64,000 nt of DNA from positions 164,257-228,256 of the forward strand of contig JANQQE010000014.1 of assembly GCA_028285105.1 (NCBI GenBank), given 5' to 3'. Both the position numbers and the translations under genes were made by a program. Below, one piece after another: positions 7,591 through 16,379 of the stretch. The notes beneath the pieces were generated by a model, which was given only the letters and a program-made list of their open reading frames with translations, was not told where the DNA came from and did no database searches. Source of the DNA: Alphaproteobacteria bacterium (GTDB lineage: Bacteria; Planctomycetota; Phycisphaerae; UBA1845). Position 1 is the stretch's first letter; every line of letters begins with the position of its first letter.

Positions 7591-9936
7591 CTACTCGGCC
7601 ACGACGGGTACCGGTTGGTCGATCTTTGCCGACTCGACGACCGGCTTGGGAAGTTGCTGTGCAGCCACGATTCCTGGAACATCGAGAATCAGTCCGACTT
7701 TTCCGTCGCCAAGGATCGCCGCACCCGAGATCCCGCGAAGTTTCTGGAACCTTTCGCCCAACGGTTTGATGACAACTTGCTGTTGTCCGATCAATTCATC
7801 GACGACAATGCCAACTTCACCCCCTTCGTATTGGGCAATCACGACAATGGCATCGCATGGATCGATGGTTTCGCTGGAACCAAAGAGCGGTCCCAAGTGC
7901 ACGAGCGGAATCAATCGTCCGCGCGCGTTCAGCACCGAACCCTTGTGTTGCACGCTGGAAATTTGTTCGCTTGTCGGCCGCAACGCATTCTCAACCGTTA
8001 CCGTTTGAATGATGAAACGTTCGGTTCCGACGCGAAGGACCATGCCATCGATGATCGCCAACGTCAGCGGAAGTCGAATGGAGAACGTACTGCCTTTGCC
8101 CGGTGTGGAATTGATTTCGCATTTGCCGCGAAGGTTCTCGATGTTGCGGCGTACGACATCCATGCCCACACCCCTGCCGGACACGCCCGTAACGGTCTCT
8201 GCCGTCGAAAACCCGGGGGCGAAGATCAGGTCGTACGCTTGTTCTTCCGAAAGCTGATCGTCTTCTCCAATGATGCCTTTTTCGACTGCTTTGCGAATCA
8301 GCGCCTCGGCATTGAGGCCTTTCCCGTCATCTGTGATCTCGATGACGATGTTGCCACCACTGTGGTATGCCGACAATTCGACGTTGCCCGATGCGGGTTT
8401 GCCTGCCGCAATGCGTACGTCGGCTGGCTCGATTCCATGATCGACGGCATTTCGAACCATGTGAACGAGCGGATCGCCGATCTGCTGGATCACATTCTTG
8501 TCGAGTTCGGTGTCCTCACCGGATATCGCCAGTTCAACGTTCTTACCGACTTTGCGCGCAACGTCGCGCACCAGTCGAGCCATCTTCTGAAACGTCGGAC
8601 CGATCGGAATCATCCGCATCGCCATCGCCGCGTCCTGCACATCGCGTACGATCTTGGTCGAACGAGTCACGTCTTTTGCCAGCCGTGGATCGTTGGCGAC
8701 CAATGGACTTGCACTGACCTGAGTTTGTGCGATGACCAATTCGCCGACCATGTCGACGAGGGCATCGAGCTTGGCTGTGTCGATTCGCACCGACTGATCG
8801 CCACTGCTCTTCGCCGCATTGCTTTTCGCTTCATTTTGCATAACCGGTTCCTGACCGCTTTGATTCGCGTTGGGCGCTTGTTCCGAAACGTCAACCGGCT
8901 GCTGCGGAATCGAATCTCGTTCGACCGGGTTCTCTCCGGATTGCATGTTCGGATCGCCAGCCGACGATGAACTTCCCATCGGTTCAAAACGACCGGCCAC
9001 GACATTGCGCAAATTGGCGATCATCGACCCGATGGGCGGTTGTGGAACGATTTCGCCGATTGGATCGGCCAGATGATTTCTTATGCCTTCAAATTGAACC
9101 TTGAGAATGTCCACGACCTCGAAAACCAGATCGATCAGACCGTGGGTGACCTGTCGCTCATTGCGACGGGCTTGGTCCAGAAGCGTTTCGGCTTCATGTG
9201 TTAAACTGACGATGTCCCGCAAGTTGAGAAAGCCAGCCGCTCCCTTGATCGTATGAAATGGCCTGAACAGCGAATCGATGGCTTCCGCATCGCTTGGTGA
9301 GCGTTCGACTTCAAGCACCGCCGCTTCGATTGCGTCGAGGTGTTCGGTCGCCTCTTCAATGAAGCCGACCACCATGTCGATTTCGTCCTTGCTGATGACA
9401 AGCGGTTCCGCAACATACTCATCTTGCCATGGCTCGTCTTCGGACATCTCGATGTTGTCGGGCTGCGATGTCATGGACTCCTGGTCGAATGGCGTGTTTT
9501 CAGCGTCCCCAATTGCTTCGACTTCATCAATCGGTGAACTTGTTTCAGTTTCTGCTGTTGCTTCGGGCGAAGAAACGGGTTCGTCGAAGACTCGATCCAG
9601 TTGTTCGTTGACGGTTCGCGCATCGGATTCTTCCGCCGCACCGCCACTTCCCTGAACGACTTGCGAACCAAGACCGGAGACGGCAGACTGCACGCTGGCG
9701 ATTGCATCGGTGGCGTCGGATATTTGACCGAGAATGACCGCCTCCAAAGTCCGAACCATTTCATTCGCAATCTTCTGGCCTTCCTCAGAAAGCCCTGTGG
9801 AACCAGAGCTGGCGAGCGATTCGAACAGCTCGTGCATCTTGGCCAAACCGGGCAAATCGTCCTGATCGACCGTCCGCGCAAGGTTTCCGAGTTCACTCAG
9901 ATAAGTTTGCGCCGAGTCGGTTCCGTTTTCGCTCAT
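7591..9936 (-). CDS. cheA: CheA: chemotaxis histidine kinase with a long N-terminal extension
   Basis: CheA autophosphorylates and passes phosphate to CheY and CheB. The 781-residue protein has an Hpt domain at about 185-285 with the phosphoaccepting H228 (PFHTIKGAAGF), a dimerisation domain at about 383-450 (LDALVDMVGELVIAQTQ), an HHATPase domain with the N box (VHMVRNAVDHGIEP, near 491) and G boxes (DDGKG, GRGVGMDVV), and a C-terminal CheW-like domain (about 635-770). No clear CheY-binding P2 domain is visible between Hpt and the dimerisation domain. The unusual part is residues 1-180, an acidic Ser/Glu-rich extension before the Hpt. GAGGGAGA lies upstream of the ATG. It is the first gene of the operon. 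Confidence 0.96.
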   Translation of the reverse strand: MSENGTDSAQTYLSELGNLARTVDQDDLPGLAKMHELFESLASSGSTGLSEEGQKIANEMVRTLEAVILGQISDATDAIASVQSAVSGLGSQVVQGSGGAAEESDARTVNEQLDRVFDEPVSSPEATAETETSSPIDEVEAIGDAENTPFDQESMTSQPDNIEMSEDEPWQDEYVAEPLVISKDEIDMVVGFIEEATEHLDAIEAAVLEVERSPSDAEAIDSLFRPFHTIKGAAGFLNLRDIVSLTHEAETLLDQARRNERQVTHGLIDLVFEVVDILKVQFEGIRNHLADPIGEIVPQPPIGSMIANLRNVVAGRFEPMGSSSSAGDPNMQSGENPVERDSIPQQPVDVSEQAPNANQSGQEPVMQNEAKSNAAKSSGDQSVRIDTAKLDALVDMVGELVIAQTQVSASPLVANDPRLAKDVTRSTKIVRDVQDAAMAMRMIPIGPTFQKMARLVRDVARKVGKNVELAISGEDTELDKNVIQQIGDPLVHMVRNAVDHGIEPADVRIAAGKPASGNVELSAYHSGGNIVIEITDDGKGLNAEALIRKAVEKGIIGEDDQLSEEQAYDLIFAPGFSTAETVTGVSGRGVGMDVVRRNIENLRGKCEINSTPGKGSTFSIRLPLTLAIIDGMVLRVGTERFIIQTVTVENALRPTSEQISSVQHKGSVLNARGRLIPLVHLGPLFGSSETIDPCDAIVVIAQYEGGEVGIVVDELIGQQQVVIKPLGERFQKLRGISGAAILGDGKVGLILDVPGIVAAQQLPKPVVESAKIDQPVPVVAE

Positions 9937-10412
9937 AAGATGCGATCTCCCTCTGCAACAATGACAGACAAGCCGCGTCCGTTCGTTCGCAAATTCTGTT
10001 CGCGAATGAAGGGCGTCGGGTTAATCGTCCACACCAACGTTTACCGTGGTCGTACATTCTGGAATTCGCGCGTCCGCACGCACTGATGATTTCAACCGAT
10101 TCCAGACACAATTAACCTTCAGGGGAATCGTCTCATGCAGGGAGAGGTCTTAGATAATTCCAATTCGACAAAGTCGTTGGGATGTGCCTTGTTGAATTCG
10201 CGCAATCGGGAAGAAGGCACCGATTCGTCGGTCCATCGCTTGATGCCCCACAAGCCCTGGCGAATGGAAACGGTTTGCGGGTGGTCGATCAGTGACGCGA
10301 TGGACGATCTTATCGGATGCGCAGATTTCGCTGTAAGGTTGCGAATACCGCGCAGCACGGATCGCAGCCTCACGACGAATCCCTCGACTTCGCGCAAAGA
10401 AATTGTGACGCC
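9937..10412. other. Leader region of the chemotaxis operon
   Basis: The region between the cheA start and the end of the upstream cytochrome gene should contain the operon promoter. It also holds a weakly supported small reading frame on the minus strand (10119-10397). Only the GAGGGAGA ribosome site of cheA is clear; no convincing -35/-10 pair or repeat was seen. Confidence 0.4.
10119..10397 (-). CDS. Small hypothetical reading frame
   Basis: A 92-codon frame begins with TTG 16 bases after the stop of the dihaem cytochrome gene on the same strand. Its composition (basic N-terminal half, then IRQGLWGIKRWTDESVPSS) is protein-like, but no family is recognised and there is no Shine-Dalgarno. 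It may be a remnant or a chance frame. It is listed because it is the only candidate in this stretch. Confidence 0.25.
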   Translation of the reverse strand: MREVEGFVVRLRSVLRGIRNLTAKSAHPIRSSIASLIDHPQTVSIRQGLWGIKRWTDESVPSSRLREFNKAHPNDFVELELSKTSPCMRRFP

Positions 10413-12791
10413 TTACAACGTTTGCAGGAATGCCAGCAGCGCCGCCCGGTCGTCGTCCGATAATGCAAGAAACGCATCGCGAACGCCAACAGCTTCACCG
10501 TCATGCATCTCGATGGCTTCCTCGATGGTGTCAGCCAACCCGCTGTGCAGATACGGCTGCGTTTGACTGATGCCCCACAGTGGAGCGGTTCTGAATTCGG
10601 TCGTGCTGGCCTCGCCGTCCTGTATACCATTGGCACCGTTCGGCAGAATGTCATGGAGCAGCAAGTCGGAATACAACGGTACTTCTCCGAGCGAACCAGC
10701 AAGTGACGAAATATGGCACTTGGAACAACCTACCGTATCGAACAAAGCGCGTCCCGAATCGACCAGAGCGACCTGGTCGGCTGGGATGTCCTGGCGCGGC
10801 GGCGCGGCCAACATTTTCATGAAGAATGCCAGATCTTCCGCTTCGGTTCGCGTCAATTCGGGATCGGCGACGAAGTCCACGTCTTCCGTCATTCCAAAAG
10901 TTAATCCGTCTTGAGCTTCAACCGTCAGTCCAATTTCTGCAGCCATCGCGTCACGAACGAATTCCCCGACGCTTGGCACCTGCGCTTTCCAGCCGAAGCG
11001 ACCCAGACGTCCGTCGTCGAGTCGATGAGCGCGCCCGCTGATACCGTCGGTATTGGCATCGGTTGGGTCTTCGTTCGCCAAAATGTTCGCTTCGTCGATT
11101 GCCTCCATCAATCCCAAACCGAAAACCGCCGGTGTCTGGCGATGCTCGAAAACGTTGATCTCGTCAGCCGGCTCGGGCGGATTGAATCCGACAACAATGC
11201 CGGAATGCAAGATGGTATTTGGTGTGGTAGCCGGTGGCGTGAAAACGCCGATTTCGTCCAACGTAGCATGACGTGCCACATTGACATCTCGCGGACCAGA
11301 CCCGCCGATCACCGGATCGAAATGGCACGCCCGACAACTGTCGCCGTTGAATCGGCCGCCTTCGTCCGGACCGACCAAACCACCGATCCCTGTGCTGTGT
11401 CCGAAATCACGGTCGAACAACTCGCGTCCACGCAGAAATCGGGCAAATTCACTTTCATCCAAATCACGGAATGGCCCACCGTATTCACCAGTTGGGGGCA
11501 CAGGCGCATCGGGTTCCAGCAGCCCTGTAGAAAACTGATCTCGCCCGCCCAACGACATAAGAAACTCAATCACGTCGGCTTGTTCGGACTCGCTCAGTGC
11601 ATTGAATGCATCGCGGGCGGCTTGCCCTTCTCCACCGTGCATCAAGATCGCGTCCGTCAAAGTTTCAGCTTGACCATCATGCAGATACGGACCGACAGAA
11701 GCGATTCCCCAAAGCGGTTGTGTGCGAAATTCGTTGCCCCGCGCAACCCCTTGTTCGATACCGTCAGCGAGATCTTCACCCATGTCGTGGAGCAGCAGGT
11801 CGGAGTACAAATGAAGCGGACCGCGCGGCCCTTCGAGACGCGGAATATGGCAATCGGAGCAACCGGCATTGTGGAACAGCATGCGCCCGCGTTCGCTTTG
11901 ATCGGTGGGTTCTTCCAATTCGGGAGCGGCTAACAACATCGCAAAGCTGACGATGTCGAACAATTCCTGGCTGGTCATTTCCGGATCGGGCACACCGTCG
12001 TCGTCGCGTGTGGGCTCATCAGTAGCCGCAGCCTGCCGCACCCTACCGGCGCGCTTTAACAGCGTTTCCATCGAACTGTCCACCGGTAGTTCTGCTCGGG
12101 CGGCTTCGGTCAACGGATCGGAGGTCACACCGAGATGGTTAAACAGCGGTCCGCGCACGAACCCTTCGATCGAAGCTGTCTGCGATTTTCGCCCGAACCG
12201 CCCCACGAAAGAATTCTCGAAATTCGCTCGGCCACTGATCCCATCGCCATCGAGATCGTCCGGATCGGCGTTTTCGAGAATGACGGAACCATCCAGTTCG
12301 GCAATCAACCCGACACCAAAGAATGGGATTGCATTGCGCTGAGTAAAGACATTCTTCTCAAGCGCGATCGCTGGGCGGGCTGGGGCGCCGGGTTCGTAAC
12401 TGAACTTTCGCACAACCCCGCCCACGTCGCCGATGATAAAAGAACCGTTTGACGTGCGCTGACCTGCCAGAAAAAAGTTGCGATACAGTCCAGCGCTGCC
12501 TCCGAATACCGGTCGCTCATGACAAGCACCACAGAACGTCACGTTGAATTCCGGACCGAGACCGTCGGCAAGATCGAAACGCTTTTGCGCAACGGCTTTT
12601 CCGCGTTCAAATGTCGCGAGTTGTTCAGCCGACGCGCTTGGCAGCGGATCGCCGAGTTTCGCGGAAATGCCCTCTGCAACCGGACCGTCGCCTGTTTCAT
12701 CGGTTGGCGGCGGTTCGAGGCAGCCGTTGATGAGAAAGAACATCGCGAAGAGGAATACTGCCCGAAGCATCCCGATACGTTGCATGGCCAT
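10413..12791 (-). CDS. Tandem DUF1111-type dihaem cytochrome lipoprotein (four CxxCH motifs)
   Basis: The 792-residue protein starts with a lipoprotein signal (lipobox FLINGC, Cys near 24). It contains two successive copies of the DUF1111/dihaem oxidoreductase module (related to MauG/BCCP cytochromes). Each copy has an N-terminal CxxCH (FCGACHERP; SCRACHFDP) and a second CxxCH (GCSDCHIPR; GCSKCHISS). Each also repeats DGISGRA, HDM/HDI-LP or GED, EFRTAPLWGI-like (EFRTQPLWGI / EFRTAPLWGI) and PYLHxGxAxT. Four c-type haems are therefore expected, in the periplasm or on the outer membrane. The role is presumably electron transfer or peroxidase-like oxidation; the substrate is unknown. GGAGCG precedes the ATG. 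It is divergent from a single-module relative at 13059. Confidence 0.85.
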   Translation of the reverse strand: MAMQRIGMLRAVFLFAMFFLINGCLEPPPTDETGDGPVAEGISAKLGDPLPSASAEQLATFERGKAVAQKRFDLADGLGPEFNVTFCGACHERPVFGGSAGLYRNFFLAGQRTSNGSFIIGDVGGVVRKFSYEPGAPARPAIALEKNVFTQRNAIPFFGVGLIAELDGSVILENADPDDLDGDGISGRANFENSFVGRFGRKSQTASIEGFVRGPLFNHLGVTSDPLTEAARAELPVDSSMETLLKRAGRVRQAAATDEPTRDDDGVPDPEMTSQELFDIVSFAMLLAAPELEEPTDQSERGRMLFHNAGCSDCHIPRLEGPRGPLHLYSDLLLHDMGEDLADGIEQGVARGNEFRTQPLWGIASVGPYLHDGQAETLTDAILMHGGEGQAARDAFNALSESEQADVIEFLMSLGGRDQFSTGLLEPDAPVPPTGEYGGPFRDLDESEFARFLRGRELFDRDFGHSTGIGGLVGPDEGGRFNGDSCRACHFDPVIGGSGPRDVNVARHATLDEIGVFTPPATTPNTILHSGIVVGFNPPEPADEINVFEHRQTPAVFGLGLMEAIDEANILANEDPTDANTDGISGRAHRLDDGRLGRFGWKAQVPSVGEFVRDAMAAEIGLTVEAQDGLTFGMTEDVDFVADPELTRTEAEDLAFFMKMLAAPPRQDIPADQVALVDSGRALFDTVGCSKCHISSLAGSLGEVPLYSDLLLHDILPNGANGIQDGEASTTEFRTAPLWGISQTQPYLHSGLADTIEEAIEMHDGEAVGVRDAFLALSDDDRAALLAFLQTL

Positions 12792-13058
12792 CGCTCCAAT
12801 GTTGTTGTGCGGTGAGATCCTTTGGGTATTAAGCGGAGGTGGCGTACGCCATGAAGACTCGCCCGCCTACCTAACGGATAGCGTGGTTAATTCTACAAAA
12901 TGACAAGCGTCCTGTCAGCGCCTGCAAACATCCGGCCTATACCTTCACGGAACCACCCCGATTGCGGTTATCCTATGCGCCAACTTCGATCGAGCGTGGT
13001 CGCCGTTTGCCTGGAAATATCTATCCGGTACGATGGAACCGAAGGAGTCAAACCAATC

Positions 13059-14372
13059 ATGATGCGCAACTACTTTGTTCTTTCGGACATTTTGACAGCA
13101 ACGCTTGGAATCGCTTTCGCGCTCTGTCTTGCAGGATGCATGGACCCGGTCGTGGTCGAAACCGATTCCGACAATGACGGTATCGTCGATTCGGAAGACG
13201 CCTTTCCCGACGATCCTGCCGAATCGGTTGACACCGACAACGATGGCGAGGGCGATGTCGCCGACACAGATGACGACAACGACGGTGTGATCGATACCAA
13301 CGATCCCGACCCACTCGATGCCGAAGTCACGTCGATCGATCCACCGGACAATCCGTTCGGCGGAGAATCGGGCGAAGCGACCCCGGGCCTGACCGGCGCA
13401 CAGAACGACGCCTTCGAATTGGGCAGGGACGTGTTCTCGAAGCTGTACATGCGCATCGATGGTGTAGGCCCCAATCAGCTTGGTGCAAGTTGCGTGGGAT
13501 GTCACGAGACACCGGTCGCGGGCGGTTCGGGCACGGAAACTTTCGTCCGGGTCTTTAGTGTCGGGGTTGCGACCATCGTCGATCATGATGCCCCGGCATT
13601 GTTCGGTACCGCATTGTTCGAGCGCGTCAGCGACGAGACCATTTTGGCGATGCAGGACCCAAACGACGAAGACGATGACGGCATCTCCGGGAGGCCCAAC
13701 ATTGATGGCGACCGCATCGGACGCTTTGGACTCAAAGCGCAAGCGGCCACGCTTGAATCAATCACCAGAGGTATGCTCGTCAATCAGATGGGCATCACCA
13801 GCGATCCGCTCGCCAAGATCGCCCGACCCCAAAATGCTCGACCCCAAATTGCTCGACCGACCTATCTGGCGCAGGTGGCTCCGCCTACTGGGGGCGGCGG
13901 AAATGCGGGCAATGACGACGATGTTGACGATCCGGAAATCAACGCAACTGACCTTGCAAATCTCATTGCGTTTCAAGGACTGTTAGCCGCTCCACTTCGC
14001 GGAACCATTGACCTTGCGGTTCAGCGCGGCGACGCATTGTTTGCATCGATCGGTTGCGCCGATTGCCACGTCCCCAGCCTCCCACTCGACACGGGCGAAG
14101 TGATTCATCCGTATACGGACCTGCTTATTCACAACATGGGGGAAGAGCTTTCCGACATGGTTTTTCAAGGCGTGGCTTCGGGTACCGAATTCCGGACGGC
14201 ACCACTTTGGGGATTGTCTCTATCTGCCCCCTACTTGCATGACGGACGGGCTGAAACCATCGACGACGCGATTCGTGCCCACGCCGGCGAAGCGCAAAAC
14301 GCTCGAGATGGATACATTACTTTGAGTGATGAAGAACGCACCGACCTGATGCGCTTCCTGGAATCGCTATGA
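13059..14372 (+). CDS. DUF1111-type dihaem cytochrome lipoprotein with Asp-rich calcium-binding linker
   Basis: The 437-residue protein starts with a lipoprotein signal (LCLAGC, Cys about residue 26). Residues 32-85 are Asp-rich repeats of the thrombospondin type 3 kind (DSDNDGIVDSEDAFPDD, DTDNDGEGD, DDDNDGVIDTND), expected to bind calcium and act as a rigid linker. One DUF1111 dihaem module follows with haem motifs SCVGCH and GCADCH, DGISGRPN, and EFRTAPLWGLSLSAPYLHDGRAET. The start at 13059 is preceded by GAAGGAG; the longer frame upstream lacks a signal. It is divergent from the four-haem relative and overlaps the next gene by four bases (ATGA), so the two are co-translated. Confidence 0.87.
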   Translation: MMRNYFVLSDILTATLGIAFALCLAGCMDPVVVETDSDNDGIVDSEDAFPDDPAESVDTDNDGEGDVADTDDDNDGVIDTNDPDPLDAEVTSIDPPDNPFGGESGEATPGLTGAQNDAFELGRDVFSKLYMRIDGVGPNQLGASCVGCHETPVAGGSGTETFVRVFSVGVATIVDHDAPALFGTALFERVSDETILAMQDPNDEDDDGISGRPNIDGDRIGRFGLKAQAATLESITRGMLVNQMGITSDPLAKIARPQNARPQIARPTYLAQVAPPTGGGGNAGNDDDVDDPEINATDLANLIAFQGLLAAPLRGTIDLAVQRGDALFASIGCADCHVPSLPLDTGEVIHPYTDLLIHNMGEELSDMVFQGVASGTEFRTAPLWGLSLSAPYLHDGRAETIDDAIRAHAGEAQNARDGYITLSDEERTDLMRFLESL

Positions 14373-15430
14373 CCCCATCGATGACGAACAAACTTTGCCG
14401 GCGTCGATTCACCGGTGTGATTTGCACGACTCTGCTGGTTTGCGCAAGCGGCTGCGACCCGATGCCAATCGATGACGACTCGGACAATGGCAACGATACG
14501 CCAAGCGAACCCGAATGGCGTGAAGCGTTCACGACAACCGACGATGGTTTTTTGTCAGGCGTGTGGGGGTCAGGCCCGGACGACGTCTTCGTTGTCGGTG
14601 GGCAGCCGGAGCGCTCCGTCGTCTTTCACTTCGACGGTGCGACCTGGGAAACGATGGACGTACCGGAAACCCCGATTCTGATCTGGGCATTCGGCTTTGG
14701 ACCCGACGATGTATATGCCGTCGGCGAGCAAGGAACCGCGCTGCGCTACGACGGTGCGACGTGGGTGGAGATGGCGACCGGCATCGAAGACGATCTGTGG
14801 GGCATCTGGGGCGCATCGCCCGATGACCTGTGGGCGGTCGGCGGCGAGATCGATACAGGCCCGCCAGTCTTGTTGCACTTCGACGGCGAATCGTGGACAT
14901 CGCAAACCGTCCCGCCGCTAGACCGCGAATCGACCGCCCTCCTGAAAATCTGGGGCACATCCAACGACCACATTTTCGCAGTCGGACAAACCGGGTTGAT
15001 TCTCGAGTACGACGGAAACGATTGGCAACAAATCGACGCCGGAACAGCCGATGATCTGGTGTCACTGTGGGGCACCGGGCCCGAAGAAATCGTAGCCGTC
15101 GGCGGACGCACCAACGGCACCATCGCAACCTACAACGGAACGCAATGGACCAGCCGCTCCGCCGCCCCGCTACCCGGACTCAACGGCGTATTTCCCCTGC
15201 AAGAAGGCGAGTACCTGATAGGCGGCTTAATAGGAAGTGCAGCCGTCTACAATGTCAACACCGACAACTACCAAACCGAAACAACCCCAACCGCAAGAAC
15301 CATCCACGCCATATGGCACAACGGCGCAAACACAACCTACGCAGTAGGCGGCCGCTCCTCCGAAACGCCGTATACGGGGGTGGCGTTGACGCAAACATAT
15401 TCCGCTGAGTCGACGGAGTCAGTGCCCTAG
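14369..15430 (+). CDS. Beta-propeller-like lipoprotein
   Basis: The 353-residue product has a lipoprotein signal (LLVCASGC, Cys about 28) and then at least five repeats of about 40-50 residues built on W-G-x-x-x-D-D-V/L-x-A-V-G (WGSGPDDVFVVG, FGFGPDDVYAVG, WGASPDDLWAVG, WGTSNDHIFAVG, WGTGPEEIVAVG). Each is followed by a YDG/FDG-A-x-W turn. This is the pattern of a secreted beta-propeller. The specific enzyme or ligand is not recognisable. The ATGA overlap with the dihaem cytochrome suggests both proteins are exported together and may form one complex. Confidence 0.75.
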   Translation: MTPSMTNKLCRRRFTGVICTTLLVCASGCDPMPIDDDSDNGNDTPSEPEWREAFTTTDDGFLSGVWGSGPDDVFVVGGQPERSVVFHFDGATWETMDVPETPILIWAFGFGPDDVYAVGEQGTALRYDGATWVEMATGIEDDLWGIWGASPDDLWAVGGEIDTGPPVLLHFDGESWTSQTVPPLDRESTALLKIWGTSNDHIFAVGQTGLILEYDGNDWQQIDAGTADDLVSLWGTGPEEIVAVGGRTNGTIATYNGTQWTSRSAAPLPGLNGVFPLQEGEYLIGGLIGSAAVYNVNTDNYQTETTPTARTIHAIWHNGANTTYAVGGRSSETPYTGVALTQTYSAESTESVP

Positions 15431-15530
15431 GTCGAAAGGGGACGGACGCACTTTGATAAAACGGTGGCTGCCGAGGATTGTTTCGTAGATTCCCTGCACC
15501 CGGTAATGCGAAAGCCTCGGAGGATCACTC

Positions 15531-15752
15531 TTGCACGACAAACTGAGCAGAGACGCATTGGTGTCACTTGTGAGGCGGATCATGGATGCCGAAGGGAGTG
15601 AACAAAAACTCGAGGACATGCATCAAGAATTGGAAAGAAACGTTGTCGATCCGAATGTCCTCGACTACATCTTCTACTCGGACGAAGAACTCACGGCAGA
15701 GCAAATCGTCGACAAAGCGCTAGCCTATCAACCGCGTCTGTTCGGATCGTAG
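15531..15752 (+). CDS. Bacteriocin (colicin/pyocin-type) immunity protein
   Basis: The 73-residue acidic helical protein resembles the colicin E/pyocin S immunity family: SRDALVSLVRRIMDAEGSEQ for the first helices, and the DYIFYSDEELTAEQIV stretch that corresponds to the family's IFYP....SPE.IV segment. Such proteins bind and block a nuclease bacteriocin. The start is TTG at 15531, preceded by CGGAGGA at an ideal distance. No bacteriocin or nuclease toxin gene adjoins it. A second immunity-type gene follows after 70 bases. Family assignment rests on motif similarity only. Confidence 0.7.
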   Translation: MHDKLSRDALVSLVRRIMDAEGSEQKLEDMHQELERNVVDPNVLDYIFYSDEELTAEQIVDKALAYQPRLFGS

Positions 15753-15823
15753 TCGATTCCCCCACCTCACGGAAGAGATCGGGCACGTTTCGCTACACAT
15801 CCAATGTTGGCCGGAGTCAGACA

Positions 15824-16246
15824 TTGAGCATTCCATTCACTGTTCGACAAGCGCTGCACGATGACATCTGGCAAAGAGCCGATTCCTCCGCGGCTGACGA
15901 GATCTTGCGGAATCTGCGCGTGCCGGATTCTGCAACGTTCTTTGAATTCTTCACAACGTTTGCAGGGCCTTTTGGCAGCAAGTCATTCGGGCATGAACTC
16001 CTGGATTTGTACGAACAGAAAGAATCGATTGCGACGAATACTGAAGCGGTTCGCAGCGAATTCGGGTTTCCGAATCGATATTTGGTTGTCTCGAACCTTC
16101 TTGGCCACTCCGTGCTGGTGTACGACATCGAATCAGAGAAGGTCTATGACGTAGACTTCGAGGGCGGTGACCAGATGTTGCTTAAAGGGTCGCTCAACCC
16201 AAGTTGGAATTCATGGGAAGAATTCCTCTGCGAATATTTCGGATGA
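15824..16246 (+). CDS. SMI1/KNR4 (SUKH) family immunity-like protein
   Basis: The 140-residue protein has the SUKH layout: an N-terminal helix-rich part with RVPDSATFFEFFTTFAGPFGSK (the family's 'lP.dy..F...yG.' region), a strand ending RYLVVSNLLGHSVLVYDIES, and a terminal SWEEFLCEYFG helix. SUKH proteins are widespread immunity proteins of polymorphic toxin systems. The TTG at 15824 follows a CCGGAG, as for the neighbouring immunity gene. No toxin is visible, so this is either an orphan protective gene or part of a polyimmunity cluster. Confidence 0.72.
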   Translation: MSIPFTVRQALHDDIWQRADSSAADEILRNLRVPDSATFFEFFTTFAGPFGSKSFGHELLDLYEQKESIATNTEAVRSEFGFPNRYLVVSNLLGHSVLVYDIESEKVYDVDFEGGDQMLLKGSLNPSWNSWEEFLCEYFG

Positions 16247-16379
16247 TCACATTCCGACACGTCTGAACCATGGAAATGCATTTGGCTTATGTGTTGGGAT
16301 TGGGCAAGTACTCAAACCGGCAAATGAAATAGATAACCGCCATGACTCGATCCACCGAAAATTCTGTAAACTAAAGTTG

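Noticed and set aside
7516..8970. A 484-codon open frame on the plus strand opposite cheA
   Set aside because: It is antisense to well-supported cheA and cheW coding sequence, has no family similarity, and arises from codon bias of the real genes.
10135..10566. A 143-codon plus-strand frame near the chemotaxis leader
   Set aside because: It overlaps the end of the dihaem cytochrome gene antisense and lacks a ribosome site and family similarity.
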